Source of the DNA: Candidatus Edwardsbacteria bacterium
GTDB lineage: Bacteria; Edwardsbacteria; AC1; EtOH8
Direction: 5' to 3'
Assembly: GCA_018821925.1 (NCBI GenBank)
Contig: JAHJLF010000067.1
Span: 1-51,968, forward strand
DNA: 51,968 bases
Shown here: piece by piece, positions 43,223-51,343 of the stretch
Position numbering within the stretch: position 1 is the stretch's first letter
How the letters are laid out: each line of letters starts with the position of its first letter
The notes under the pieces: model-generated
Seen by the model: the letters and a program-made list of their open reading frames with translations, nothing else
What the model was told of the DNA's origin: nothing
Database searches by the model: none
Translations under genes and position numbers: made by a program

Positions 43223-43789
43223 ATGAGGAAAGGTCATTCCGGCTGGTCGCTTCTGGAGATGGTGGTTGCCTTGACCATATTCGGCATAGTGATGGCGGCC
43301 ATCTTCGGGGTGCTGATCCCGACACTCAGAGCTTTTGCCAAGAATCAGATCCGGCATGAACTTTATATGCAGACCGAGCAGACGCTGAATGGGCTGAACC
43401 AGAAGGTATCCGATTCCTTCGGCTGGGGGGAGGGGGATTCGTTGGGAGTGCTGCTGATAGCCCAAAGCGGCGATACCCTTTCGATATACCGCGATATCAA
43501 GGACAGTATTCTCTATATCAACAGCAAGCCGGTTCTGCCGGCCGGGTATAAAACAGTCGAATTCAATATCCGATACAAACCGATGTGCGACAGCGCCATG
43601 GCCATGACCCCCGCACAGTGTTTTACTGTAGCCGATGCCGACCAGAACGGCCTTATCCAGGGGGCGGAGATATCAAATGTGGTTTCCCTGGAATTAAAAT
43701 TGACGGTTAGCAAGGCCAGGGAAAATTATACCGGCTCGACCTTTCCCCGGATCCCGCAGGCCATCGTGGATATCGAGATCGGGGAGTGA
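43223..43789 (+). CDS. Type IV pilin-like / pseudopilin with calcium-loop-like motif
   Basis: A 188-residue protein. The prepilin leader is short (MRKGHSG), with the processing region GWSLLEMVVALTIFGIVMAA and the conserved Glu five residues after the cleavage Gly. The hydrophobic helix continues to about residue 33. The C-terminal part includes DADQNGLIQGAE (about 138-149), an EF-hand/dockerin-like calcium loop. GAAGGA precedes the ATG at 43223. No other pilus or type II secretion gene lies nearby. It may be a minor pilin used by a system encoded elsewhere. Confidence 0.88.
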   Translation: MRKGHSGWSLLEMVVALTIFGIVMAAIFGVLIPTLRAFAKNQIRHELYMQTEQTLNGLNQKVSDSFGWGEGDSLGVLLIAQSGDTLSIYRDIKDSILYINSKPVLPAGYKTVEFNIRYKPMCDSAMAMTPAQCFTVADADQNGLIQGAEISNVVSLELKLTVSKARENYTGSTFPRIPQAIVDIEIGE

Positions 43790-43803
43790 GGACTTTTGCT
43801 ACC

Positions 43804-43834
43804 AAAGGCGGTCTTAAATCGGCCGCCTTTTATT
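43804..43834 (+). terminator. Rho-independent terminator
   Basis: AAAGGCGG (43804-43811) pairs with CCGCCTTT (43823-43830), loop 11 nt, followed by TATTTT. It closes the transcript of the pseudopilin gene. Confidence 0.85.
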
Positions 43835-43839
43835 TTCCG

Positions 43840-43867
43840 TTGACATCACCCTAATTTATGTTATAAT
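43840..43867 (+). promoter_or_regulatory. Sigma70 promoter of the yicC-gmk-rpoZ-coaBC-dnaB run
   Basis: A consensus -35 TTGACA (43840-43845) and a consensus -10 TATAAT (43862-43867) are separated by 16 bp, 21 nt upstream of the yicC ATG. Confidence 0.85.
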
Positions 43868-43888
43868 AAGACTTTATATTGGGGTTTT

Positions 43889-44764
43889 ATGATAAAAAGC
43901 ATGACCGGATACGGCCGGGCGGAGTCCACCCTTAACGGCTCTCGCCTGTCCATAGAAATACGCTCGGTGAACCATCGTTTTACCGACTTCAGCATCAGGC
44001 TGCCCCGCGCCTTCTCTAATCTGGAACAGGAGGTCAAAAAACTCCTGCAGAAGCGCATCGCCCGCGGCTCGGTCAGCCTTAATGTCACCTATAACGGCGG
44101 CGAGGGACCGGAACTGCCGGAGATAGACCTTCGCAGCGCCGATCATTTTTACAAGCTGCTGAACACCCTGCGCAAGCGTTACCGCATCAAGGACCCGGTG
44201 GAGCTGGAGGACATCTATCATTTTTCCGAGATCTTCAAGAGCCGTCAGACCCCGCTGTCGCAGGGCAAGGCCTGGTCCGGCCTGCAGGTCTGCTTGAACA
44301 AGGCCCTGGGAGATTTCGACCGTATGAGGACCCGCGAGGGCTCGGCCCTGGCGGCCGATCTCCGGAAGAATATCGCCGAGCTGAAAAAGAGCATCGCCGC
44401 CATAGAGAAGTCGGCCCCCTTGAGGATAAAGCAGTTCCGCGATAAGTTTACCCAGCGCATCAAAAAAATATCCCAGGGAACGGCCCTGGATCCCCAGCGG
44501 CTGATGCAGGAGGCGGCGGCCTACGCTGACCGGTGCGACATCAGCGAGGAGTGCGTCCGCTTTGCCAGCCATATAAAGGCCTTTGAGGAATACCTGAACA
44601 CCGCCCAACCGGTGGGCCGGCGGCTGGATTTCCTATTACAGGAGATCAACCGCGAGGCCAACACCATCGGCTCCAAGGCCAACGACGACAAGATATCGCA
44701 ACTGGTGGTCCGGATAAAAGAGAACCTGGAGAAAATGAGGGAGCAGGCCCAGAACGTAGAATAA
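43889..44764 (+). CDS. yicC: YicC/YloC family endoribonuclease
   Basis: A 291-residue protein with the family start MIKSMTGYGRAE. The SIEIRSVNHRFTDFSIRLPR block follows, and the C-terminal signature is GRRLDFLLQEINREANTIGSKA. YicC proteins are cytoplasmic RNases implicated in small-RNA decay and stress adaptation. Length is typical. It begins a housekeeping transcript and is separated from gmk by an outer-membrane protein gene, whereas yicC and gmk are often adjacent in other genomes. Confidence 0.96.
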   Translation: MIKSMTGYGRAESTLNGSRLSIEIRSVNHRFTDFSIRLPRAFSNLEQEVKKLLQKRIARGSVSLNVTYNGGEGPELPEIDLRSADHFYKLLNTLRKRYRIKDPVELEDIYHFSEIFKSRQTPLSQGKAWSGLQVCLNKALGDFDRMRTREGSALAADLRKNIAELKKSIAAIEKSAPLRIKQFRDKFTQRIKKISQGTALDPQRLMQEAAAYADRCDISEECVRFASHIKAFEEYLNTAQPVGRRLDFLLQEINREANTIGSKANDDKISQLVVRIKENLEKMREQAQNVE

Positions 44765-44785
44765 TATTTACGGAAGGAATTTGCC

Positions 44786-46306
44786 ATGAAAAAGATCATC
44801 TTATCAATAGCCCTGTGTCTGGCACTGGCTGGCGGGCTGTCAGCTCAGACGCTCTCCACCCAGATGGAGGCCCATATCGCCATGTCCACCCCGGAACTTA
44901 ATTTATATTTTCTGGACCTGGGATTTCTGGACCTTAACCTGGCCCACGGCAGCGTGGGCATGATGAACAACCCCGGCGGGCTGGGGTTGACAGGGATCAT
45001 GGATGTTACCGTGGCCGGCAGCCTGTCCAAGGATGTCAGCATGAACACCGACATCAAGCTGATGGACAGCACCGAGGTTACCGGGGAGATCAAGATACCC
45101 ACCTACCTGACACTGACCGACCAGGGCGGGCTGGATTACGTGGGGGTGGCCGGCAAGATGGGGCCGTTCGGGGTGGGCATCGCCTATCAGCGAAGCTTTG
45201 CCGTGGAAGTCGGGCTGGACCAGGCCGACATTGATATCTCCCAAAAATTCAATTATGCCTACGACTATACCTTGACCAGCGATGCCAACGGTACTTTGCC
45301 CGGCGGACTGGCGGTTCCGGTAACCCTCAACGTCTCGGCCATTACCAACGTGCGGTTAAAGGGCAGCGGCGAGGCCCGGATCTCCAATCAGCCGATCTTC
45401 GTCGGCGCCGGCACCAAATACGGTCCCTTCAACATGGGCATGGGCGTCAAGGTGACCAGGATTGACGCCATCGCCAATACTAGTCTCAAACTGTCCGGAA
45501 GTCTTGACAGCTTAAGGGGAGAACTGGATTCGACCAATACCGGAGGCCCTAGCGTCACCTTCAACAATGTGGACGTCTACGCCCCGTTTGGGGATTCCAT
45601 ATTCTACAATAAGTTCTCCAGCGATCTGCAAGGAACCCAGTACAGCTTGATCATCGGCGGAAACATGGAACTTCCCATCGTCAAGCTGGGGATGTCCATA
45701 GAAATGGGAATGCCGTATAAATTATCCGGCTTCTATTTCAACAACTCAGGACTGCCCGAGGGCCAGCCGGTGCTGGACAGCATCAGCGTCAACAACCTGT
45801 ATTTTAACAATACCGACAGTACCTTTACCGGGGATGTCAAGTTGAACTTGGGCGGTGTCGAATACAATCGGAAAACCGCCGCCGACAGCGGTGAAATAGA
45901 ACTCCCAGGAGTGACCAGCCTGAAAGCCTCGCTAGGTTTGAAGCTGTGGGGCCTGCGGGTGGGGGTAAACGGCGGCATGGACATGATGACCGGGGAATGG
46001 CCCATGATCGGCAACGCCTACGCCTCGGTGGGCACCTCGTTATCTATTAAGCGCACTACTTTGAGACTGGGGCTGGCCAGCCGCTGGCAATACCTGGCCC
46101 TGGAGGATGACAAGCTTTACAGCTCGGCCCCCATGGTGATCCTGGGCGCTGGGGTGGGCATTCCCTTCCCTAAGGGAGAACTGATGCTGGGCTCCCGGAT
46201 CAACCTGGCCAACGGCATCTTAAGCACCTCCAACCTGGAGAAGATGGAGGACTTCAAGCCTTGGGAGACCATCGCCCTCAACGCCGGAATTAGGATTTCA
46301 ATCTAA
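44786..46306 (+). CDS. Exported outer-membrane beta-barrel-like protein, unknown function
   Basis: A 506-residue protein with signal peptide MKKIILSIALCLALAGGLSA. The 'MMNNPGGLGLTG' stretch (about 50-65) resembles the NP-containing plug/turn of PorV- and FadL-like barrels. Many alternating strands follow (for example GPFGVGIAYQRSFAVEV, LSIKRTTLRLGLASRW) and the end is LNAGIRISI. No enzyme motif is seen. GGAAGG precedes the ATG. Its place between yicC and gmk implies constitutive expression. Confidence 0.8.
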   Translation: MKKIILSIALCLALAGGLSAQTLSTQMEAHIAMSTPELNLYFLDLGFLDLNLAHGSVGMMNNPGGLGLTGIMDVTVAGSLSKDVSMNTDIKLMDSTEVTGEIKIPTYLTLTDQGGLDYVGVAGKMGPFGVGIAYQRSFAVEVGLDQADIDISQKFNYAYDYTLTSDANGTLPGGLAVPVTLNVSAITNVRLKGSGEARISNQPIFVGAGTKYGPFNMGMGVKVTRIDAIANTSLKLSGSLDSLRGELDSTNTGGPSVTFNNVDVYAPFGDSIFYNKFSSDLQGTQYSLIIGGNMELPIVKLGMSIEMGMPYKLSGFYFNNSGLPEGQPVLDSISVNNLYFNNTDSTFTGDVKLNLGGVEYNRKTAADSGEIELPGVTSLKASLGLKLWGLRVGVNGGMDMMTGEWPMIGNAYASVGTSLSIKRTTLRLGLASRWQYLALEDDKLYSSAPMVILGAGVGIPFPKGELMLGSRINLANGILSTSNLEKMEDFKPWETIALNAGIRISI

Positions 46307-46324
46307 AATTCAAGATAGACAGCT

Positions 46325-46939
46325 ATGCAGAATCTGCCACGCCAGGGTTTCCCCATAATACTTTCCGCCCCGTCCGGGGCGGGCAAGACCAGCCTGTGTC
46401 GCAAGGTGGTGGAGAGGCACCCCGAGATCGTTTACTCCATATCGGTGACCTCCCGGCCGCCCCGGCCCAACGAGAAACACGGGCAGGACTACCATTTCGT
46501 GTCGGCGGCCGATTTCGAGAAAATGCTGGAGAGCGACGCATTGGTGGAGTGGGCCATGGTCCACGACAACTACTACGGCACTCCCCGCAAGGATATTTCG
46601 GGTCAGCTGGAACAGGGACGTGACGTGATAATGGACATTGATACCGTGGGAGCCCGGTCGGTCAAGAAGACCTATCCCCAGGCGGTCAGCATCTTCGTGA
46701 TCCCGCCATCCATCGAGGCCCTGAAACAGAGGCTGATGAGCCGGGCCACCGACAGCGACGAGGTGATCAGCAAGCGGCTGAATAAGGCCCGGCTGGAGAT
46801 GGAGCAGATCGGCGATTTCGACTACTGGCTGGTCAACGACGACCTGAACCAGGCCATTGATGCGGTGGTGGCCATCATCCAGGCCGAACGCCGCCGCCTT
46901 TCCCGCTACAACAAGGACGAGATCATAAAAATAATATAA
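46325..46939 (+). CDS. gmk: Guanylate kinase
   Basis: A 204-residue kinase converting GMP and ATP to GDP and ADP in purine nucleotide synthesis. The P-loop is LSAPSGAGKTSL (about 13-24). The GMP-binding block is SVTSRPPRPNEKHGQDYHFV, where the common 'TTR.PR.GE.dG..Y.F' is visible with Lys-His for Val-Asp. YYGTPRKDI and DIDTVGA complete the site, where Asp replaces the Glu or Asp variants seen in the family. Length is normal. No strong ribosome-binding site precedes the ATG. It is followed by rpoZ after 20 bp. Confidence 0.96.
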   Translation: MQNLPRQGFPIILSAPSGAGKTSLCRKVVERHPEIVYSISVTSRPPRPNEKHGQDYHFVSAADFEKMLESDALVEWAMVHDNYYGTPRKDISGQLEQGRDVIMDIDTVGARSVKKTYPQAVSIFVIPPSIEALKQRLMSRATDSDEVISKRLNKARLEMEQIGDFDYWLVNDDLNQAIDAVVAIIQAERRRLSRYNKDEIIKII

Positions 46940-46959
46940 AATCATTAAGGAGACTTACA

Positions 46960-47154
46960 ATGGCGTTCATCCCCATCGAAGAACTGAGTGAGGGCATGGA
47001 GAACAAGTACATGGCTGTCCTGGTGGCTGCCAAGGAGGCCCGGCGCCTCAATGACAAACGGAGGCTGGGCCGGATGGATATGGCCTTGAAGCCCATCTCG
47101 CTGGCCCTGGAGCGACTGCGGGATCACAAGGTGGAATTCCACGGCCATGACTAA
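46960..47154 (+). CDS. rpoZ: DNA-directed RNA polymerase omega subunit
   Basis: A 64-residue omega subunit. The core NKYMAVLVAAKEARRLN matches the RpoZ/RPB6 helix, and KPISLALERL is a conserved second block. It helps assemble and stabilise beta-prime. The position directly after gmk is the standard arrangement in bacteria. A strong AAGGAGA site precedes the ATG. Its end overlaps coaBC by 8 bp. Confidence 0.93.
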   Translation: MAFIPIEELSEGMENKYMAVLVAAKEARRLNDKRRLGRMDMALKPISLALERLRDHKVEFHGHD

Positions 47155-48343
47155 AACCCCCAACATCGTGTTGGGAGTGACCGGCAGCATCGCTGCCTAC
47201 AAGGCCCTGGACCTGGTCAGCCGTCTGAGGAAGAAAGGCTGCCAGGTGACGGTAATCATGACCGGTAATGCCTGCCAGCTGGTGGGCCCGGCCTCATTCG
47301 AGGCTCTGTCGGGCAATCCGGTGGCCCTGGAACTTTTTCCGGATTCCAAGCCGCAGAATATCGAACACATCTCTCTGGCCCAGCTGGCCGATGTCCTGGT
47401 GATAGTGCCGGCCTCGGCTAATTTCATCGGCAAGGCCGCCGCCGGCATCGCCGATGATCTGCTGACCACGGTGGCCCTGGCCGTCAAGACCCCGGTGCTG
47501 TTCGCCCCGGCCATGAACGTTGACATGTGGGAGAACCCGGTCGTCCGGCAGAACGTCAAACGCCTGATCGGGAACGGCTGGCATCTGATCCCCCCGGAAT
47601 CCGGACCGCTGGCCTGCGGAACCGTCGGCAGCGGCCGGCTGGCTTCGTTGGATAAGATCGAGAACGAAATTCTTTCCCTGCTGGGCTGGAAGGATGATTA
47701 CCAGGACATCCCGCTGATCATCACCGTCGGGCGGACAGAGGAGCCCTGGGACCCGGTGAGATTCATCTCCAATCATTCATCCGGCAGAATGGGCATGGCT
47801 CTGGCCGAACAGGCCGCCCGCCGGGGAGCCAAAGTGACCCTGATCACCGGGCCGGCCGATGTTCCGGCTCCGGCGGTATTCAAACACATCGTGGTAAATA
47901 CCGCCGCTCAGATGAGCCGGGCGGTGCTTAAGGAACTGCCGCATAACCGGGCTTTGATCATGGCCGCGGCGGTGGCGGATTACGCCCCCCAGAATGTCTC
48001 CTCCTGCAAGATCAAGAAAAAAAATGACGGTGATATAACTTTGACCCTCAAAAAGAATCCCGATATCATCCAGTTGGCCGCTGTTAAAAGAAAACCGGGG
48101 ACGGTGCTGGTGGGCTTTGCCCTGGAGACGGATAACCTGATAGCCAACGCCAGGAAAAAGTTGGCCGCCAAAAAATTAGACCTGATCGTGGCCAACCCGG
48201 CAAAAACGCTGTCCAGCGAAAACATCCAGGCCGTGATCATCGACAAAAAAGGGAAGACAACCAAATTCCCCCAGATGGCAAAATCCCAGCTGGCGGGGCT
48301 GATCCTGGATCGGGCCATCAAATTGATAGGAGCCGCTAAATGA
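47147..48343 (+). CDS. coaBC: Bifunctional phosphopantothenoylcysteine decarboxylase / phosphopantothenate-cysteine ligase
   Basis: A 398-residue coenzyme A biosynthesis enzyme. The flavin-binding CoaC half starts LGVTGSIAAYKALDLVSRLR. It has the PAMNVDMWENP motif and the active-site Cys157 in GPLACGTVGSGRL, equivalent to Cys158 of E. coli. The CoaB half begins near residue 185 with TVGRTEEPWDPVRFI and SNHSSGRMG. The family usually has TxGGTxEPID; here GR replaces GG. The start overlaps rpoZ and the stop overlaps the glycosylase gene (ATGA). Confidence 0.96.
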   Translation: MTKTPNIVLGVTGSIAAYKALDLVSRLRKKGCQVTVIMTGNACQLVGPASFEALSGNPVALELFPDSKPQNIEHISLAQLADVLVIVPASANFIGKAAAGIADDLLTTVALAVKTPVLFAPAMNVDMWENPVVRQNVKRLIGNGWHLIPPESGPLACGTVGSGRLASLDKIENEILSLLGWKDDYQDIPLIITVGRTEEPWDPVRFISNHSSGRMGMALAEQAARRGAKVTLITGPADVPAPAVFKHIVVNTAAQMSRAVLKELPHNRALIMAAAVADYAPQNVSSCKIKKKNDGDITLTLKKNPDIIQLAAVKRKPGTVLVGFALETDNLIANARKKLAAKKLDLIVANPAKTLSSENIQAVIIDKKGKTTKFPQMAKSQLAGLILDRAIKLIGAAK

Positions 48344-49020
48344 CATCAACCGTGGCCATCAGCCGGCTCAGGAAATATCTTCTTCAGGAACAGGAGCAGG
48401 GCGTCAGCGAACTGGTGCTCAGCAAAAAGCCGGTGCTGGCCAGCTCCGGCCATTCCGGAGCGCTGGCGAAATTCCAAAAACAGATCTCCGGCTGCACCAA
48501 ATGTCCGTTGTCCAAAACCCGCACCAACTTCGTGTTCGGCGACGGGGACCCCAAAGCCGATATGGTCTTCGTGGGAGAGGCCCCGGGCCATGATGAGGAC
48601 CTGCAGGGCAAGCCCTTTGTGGGGGCCGCCGGCCAGCTGCTGACCAAGATCATCGAGGCCATCAAGCTGGACCGCTCCCAGGTGTATATCTGCAACATCC
48701 TCAAGTGCCGCCCGCCGGGCAACCGCAATCCGGAGCCCCGGGAGATAGAGCTGTGCGAGCCATATCTGATCAGACAGCTGGAATTGATAAAACCCAAGGT
48801 GATCTGCGCCCTGGGGACCTTTGCCGCCCAGACCCTGCTAAAAAGCACCACCCCGATCTCAAAGATGCGGGGCCAGATCCACTACTACCACAATATAAAA
48901 CTGGTGCCAACCTTCCATCCGGCGGCCCTGTTGCGGAACCCGGCCTGGAAGAGGCAGACCTGGGAGGACGTCCAATTGGTAAGAAAGATATACGATCAGG
49001 AAAGGGCCGATGGCCGATAG
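48340..49020 (+). CDS. Uracil-DNA glycosylase, family 4 (iron-sulfur type)
   Basis: A 226-residue DNA repair enzyme that removes uracil. Motif A is GEAPGHDEDLQGKPFVG and the catalytic-side motif is HPAALLRNP. Four cysteines (C52 and C55 in CTKC, C123 and C139 in the C-x15-C segment) are spaced for a 4Fe-4S cluster, which defines family 4. About 45 residues before the first cysteine are not part of the core. It overlaps coaBC by 4 nt and dnaB by 11 nt, so it is translationally coupled to the replicative helicase gene. Confidence 0.95.
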   Translation: MTSTVAISRLRKYLLQEQEQGVSELVLSKKPVLASSGHSGALAKFQKQISGCTKCPLSKTRTNFVFGDGDPKADMVFVGEAPGHDEDLQGKPFVGAAGQLLTKIIEAIKLDRSQVYICNILKCRPPGNRNPEPREIELCEPYLIRQLELIKPKVICALGTFAAQTLLKSTTPISKMRGQIHYYHNIKLVPTFHPAALLRNPAWKRQTWEDVQLVRKIYDQERADGR

Positions 49021-50392
49021 CAATAACATGATAGAGAGACTGCCGCCCCAGTCGCAGGACGCCGAGATGGCGGTGCTGGGCTCGATGCTGTTGTCCCCGG
49101 AGGCGGTATCCCGGGCGGTGGAGATCATCAGCGACGAGGAGAATTTCTACTCCTCGGCCCATCGCAAGATATTCCGGGGCATCATCAACCTCTACGAGAA
49201 GAACCAGCCGGCCGACCTGGTGACGGTGGCCGACGAACTGCGGCGCCTGAAGTGGCTGGACGACGCCGGAGGACCGGTGTATCTCACCCGGCTGGTGGAG
49301 AGCGTGGCCACCGCCGCCAATGTCGATTATTACGCCCGGATCGTGCTGGAGAAGGCGGTGGTGCGCCGGCTGATCAACTCCGCCACCCAGATCGTTTCCT
49401 CCTGCTACGAGGCCAGCGAGACCGCCGAGGAACTGCTGGACCGCGCCGAACAGCTGATATTCTCCATCAAAGAGAAACGCCTTCGAAAGCATCTGATGCC
49501 GCTGGGTTCCTTCATCAAGGACAGCTTCGAGATGGTGGAGAAGATGTACAAGGAGAAGCGGCACATCACCGGAGTGGAGACCGGTTTTGTCGACCTGGAC
49601 GAGATGACCTCCGGCATGCAGAAGGGGGATCTGATCATCGTCGGGGCCAGGCCCTCGGTGGGAAAGACCGCTTTTGCCCTGAACATCGCCCAGCAGGCGG
49701 CCATCGTCAACAAGGTCCCGGTGGCGGTATTCAGCCTGGAGATGTCCAAGGAACAGTTGGTCATCCGCCTGCTGTGTTCCGAGGCCCGGGTGCCGGGACA
49801 CAAGGTGCGCAGCGGCTATCTCTCCCAGCAGGATTTTTCCAAGCTGGTATCGGCCGCCGGTTTATTGCATGAGGCTCCGGTCTATATAGACGACAGCTCC
49901 AGCTCCAGCCCGTTGGAGATCAGGGCCAAGGCCCGAAGGCTGAAATCCGAGGTGGACCTGGGGCTGATCATCGTGGATTACCTCCAGTTGATGCGGGGTT
50001 CCAATTACCGCTCCGAGAACCGCCAGCAGGAGATCTCCGAGATATCCCGTTCCCTCAAGGCCCTGGCCAAGGAGCTGGATGTTCCGGTGATGGCCCTTTC
50101 CCAGCTGTCCCGCATCTCCGAACAGCGGGGGCAGGATTCCCGCCCCATCCTGTCCGATCTGCGGGAATCGGGGGCCCTCGAACAGGATGCCGATGTGGTG
50201 CTGTTCCTACACCGCCAGAAAGGCGTCTACAAGGACAAGGAGGAGTGGAGCCAGTCCGAGCAGATGGATGCCGACACCGCCGAGCTGATAATCGCCAAAC
50301 AGCGGAACGGCCCCACCGGGAAGTTCAACCTGACCTTCCTCAAGGAATACACCCGGTTCGAAAACCAGACCCAGGAGCAGAGGACCGAATAG
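49010..50392 (+). CDS. dnaB: Replicative DNA helicase DnaB
   Basis: A 460-residue hexameric helicase. The N-terminal domain (about 10-115) begins PPQSQDAEMAVLGSMLLS, the usual family start. The RecA-like domain has Walker A GARPSVGKTAFAL (about 212-224), Walker B LGLIIVDYLQLM, and the DnaB motifs ALSQLSR and LRESGALEQDADVV. Length is normal and no intein is present. It overlaps the glycosylase gene, and is the last gene of the run from 43889. No terminator is visible after it. Confidence 0.97.
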   Translation: MADSNNMIERLPPQSQDAEMAVLGSMLLSPEAVSRAVEIISDEENFYSSAHRKIFRGIINLYEKNQPADLVTVADELRRLKWLDDAGGPVYLTRLVESVATAANVDYYARIVLEKAVVRRLINSATQIVSSCYEASETAEELLDRAEQLIFSIKEKRLRKHLMPLGSFIKDSFEMVEKMYKEKRHITGVETGFVDLDEMTSGMQKGDLIIVGARPSVGKTAFALNIAQQAAIVNKVPVAVFSLEMSKEQLVIRLLCSEARVPGHKVRSGYLSQQDFSKLVSAAGLLHEAPVYIDDSSSSSPLEIRAKARRLKSEVDLGLIIVDYLQLMRGSNYRSENRQQEISEISRSLKALAKELDVPVMALSQLSRISEQRGQDSRPILSDLRESGALEQDADVVLFLHRQKGVYKDKEEWSQSEQMDADTAELIIAKQRNGPTGKFNLTFLKEYTRFENQTQEQRTE

Positions 50393-50443
50393 TTCTAAAC
50401 CGACTTGCGCCAATAATAGACCACCAATGATCAGTATATTTCA

Positions 50444-50515
50444 CCGTAAAGACGCTGAGTACACTAAGCTTGGGTTAATGTATTTCCGGAACATCTCTGC
50501 GTCTCAGCGGTTTGC
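50444..50515. repeat. Inverted pair of 'accgtaaagacgctgag' repeats
   Basis: CACCGTAAAGACGCTGAG (about 50445-50460) and ATCTCTGCGTCTCAGCGGT (about 50495-50512) are imperfect inverted copies about 35 bp apart, in the 148 bp gap between dnaB and mlaE. The same family appears at 36433/36799 and at 22694/22778. Confidence 0.6.
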
Positions 50516-50540
50516 CGTCTCAAACTATTAATCCTTTATT

Positions 50541-51341
50541 ATGCCTTTCAAACTGAACATCCTTTCCCAGCGAAGTATTTTCGAAAACATCGGCCGCTCG
50601 ACCATAGACCTTTTTCAGGAATGGGGAGCGGCTTTCATCCTATTGGGGAAGATCGCCCTGTCGCTGAGGTATCTCTTCAGGAATTTCTCCCAGGTGATCA
50701 TGCAGATGATGTTCTTCGGGGTGAGTTCCCTGCCGGTGGTGCTGTTCTCGGCCATCTTTACCGGGATGGTGGCCGGGGTGCAGGCCGCCTACCAGATGCA
50801 GGGATTGGTGCCTCCCATCTGGCTGGGGGCCGGGATCTCCCGGGCGGTGCTGATGGAGCTGGGGCCGGTGCTGACCGCCCTGGTGGTGGCCGGGCGGGTG
50901 GGGGCCGGGATTGCCGCCGAACTGGGCACCATGAAAGTCACCGAACAGATTGACGCCCTGGAGACCATGGCCATCGACCCGGTGGCTTATCTCTATATGC
51001 CGCGCTTCGTGGCCGGGGCAGTGATGGCCCCGGTGCTGACTGTGTTTGCCAATTTCGTGGCCCTGGTGGGCGGCGGGCTGGTGGCGGTGCTTTCGGTGGG
51101 CATCTCCAGCCAGATGTACCTGGACGGTCTGCGTTTTCACTTTCATACCCGTGACCTGGTGGGGGGGATAGTGAAATCAGTATTCTTCGGGATCATCATC
51201 GCCACCTCGGGGTGTTTTCACGGCTCGGCCACCGAGGGCGGGGCCGAGGGGGTGGGCAAGGCCACCACCAATTCGGTGGTCACCTCGGCGGTGCTGATAC
51301 TGATATTCGATTACATTATCTCGGCCTGGATATTCAGGTGA
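50541..51341 (+). CDS. mlaE: MlaE-family lipid ABC transporter permease
   Basis: A 266-residue inner-membrane permease of the Mla/Mce phospholipid transport family. Five to six helices are visible. The conserved MlaE features are ELGPVLTALVVAGRVGAGIAAELGTMKVTEQIDALETM and DPVAYLYMPRFVAG, here quoted in parts: LGPVLTALVVAGRVGAG, TEQIDALETM and FHGSATEGGAEGVG. It keeps lipid asymmetry of the outer membrane with an ATPase (MlaF) and an MCE protein (MlaD). Neither follows here within the window, although they usually do. The ATG has no clear ribosome-binding site. The C-terminus looks complete. Confidence 0.95.
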   Translation: MPFKLNILSQRSIFENIGRSTIDLFQEWGAAFILLGKIALSLRYLFRNFSQVIMQMMFFGVSSLPVVLFSAIFTGMVAGVQAAYQMQGLVPPIWLGAGISRAVLMELGPVLTALVVAGRVGAGIAAELGTMKVTEQIDALETMAIDPVAYLYMPRFVAGAVMAPVLTVFANFVALVGGGLVAVLSVGISSQMYLDGLRFHFHTRDLVGGIVKSVFFGIIIATSGCFHGSATEGGAEGVGKATTNSVVTSAVLILIFDYIISAWIFR

Positions 51342-51343
51342 AA

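Noticed and set aside
473-50974. Many long minus-strand frames opposite the + strand genes
   Set aside because: GC-rich codons give few stops on the opposite strand. None has a recognisable domain, a start with ribosome-binding site or independent support.
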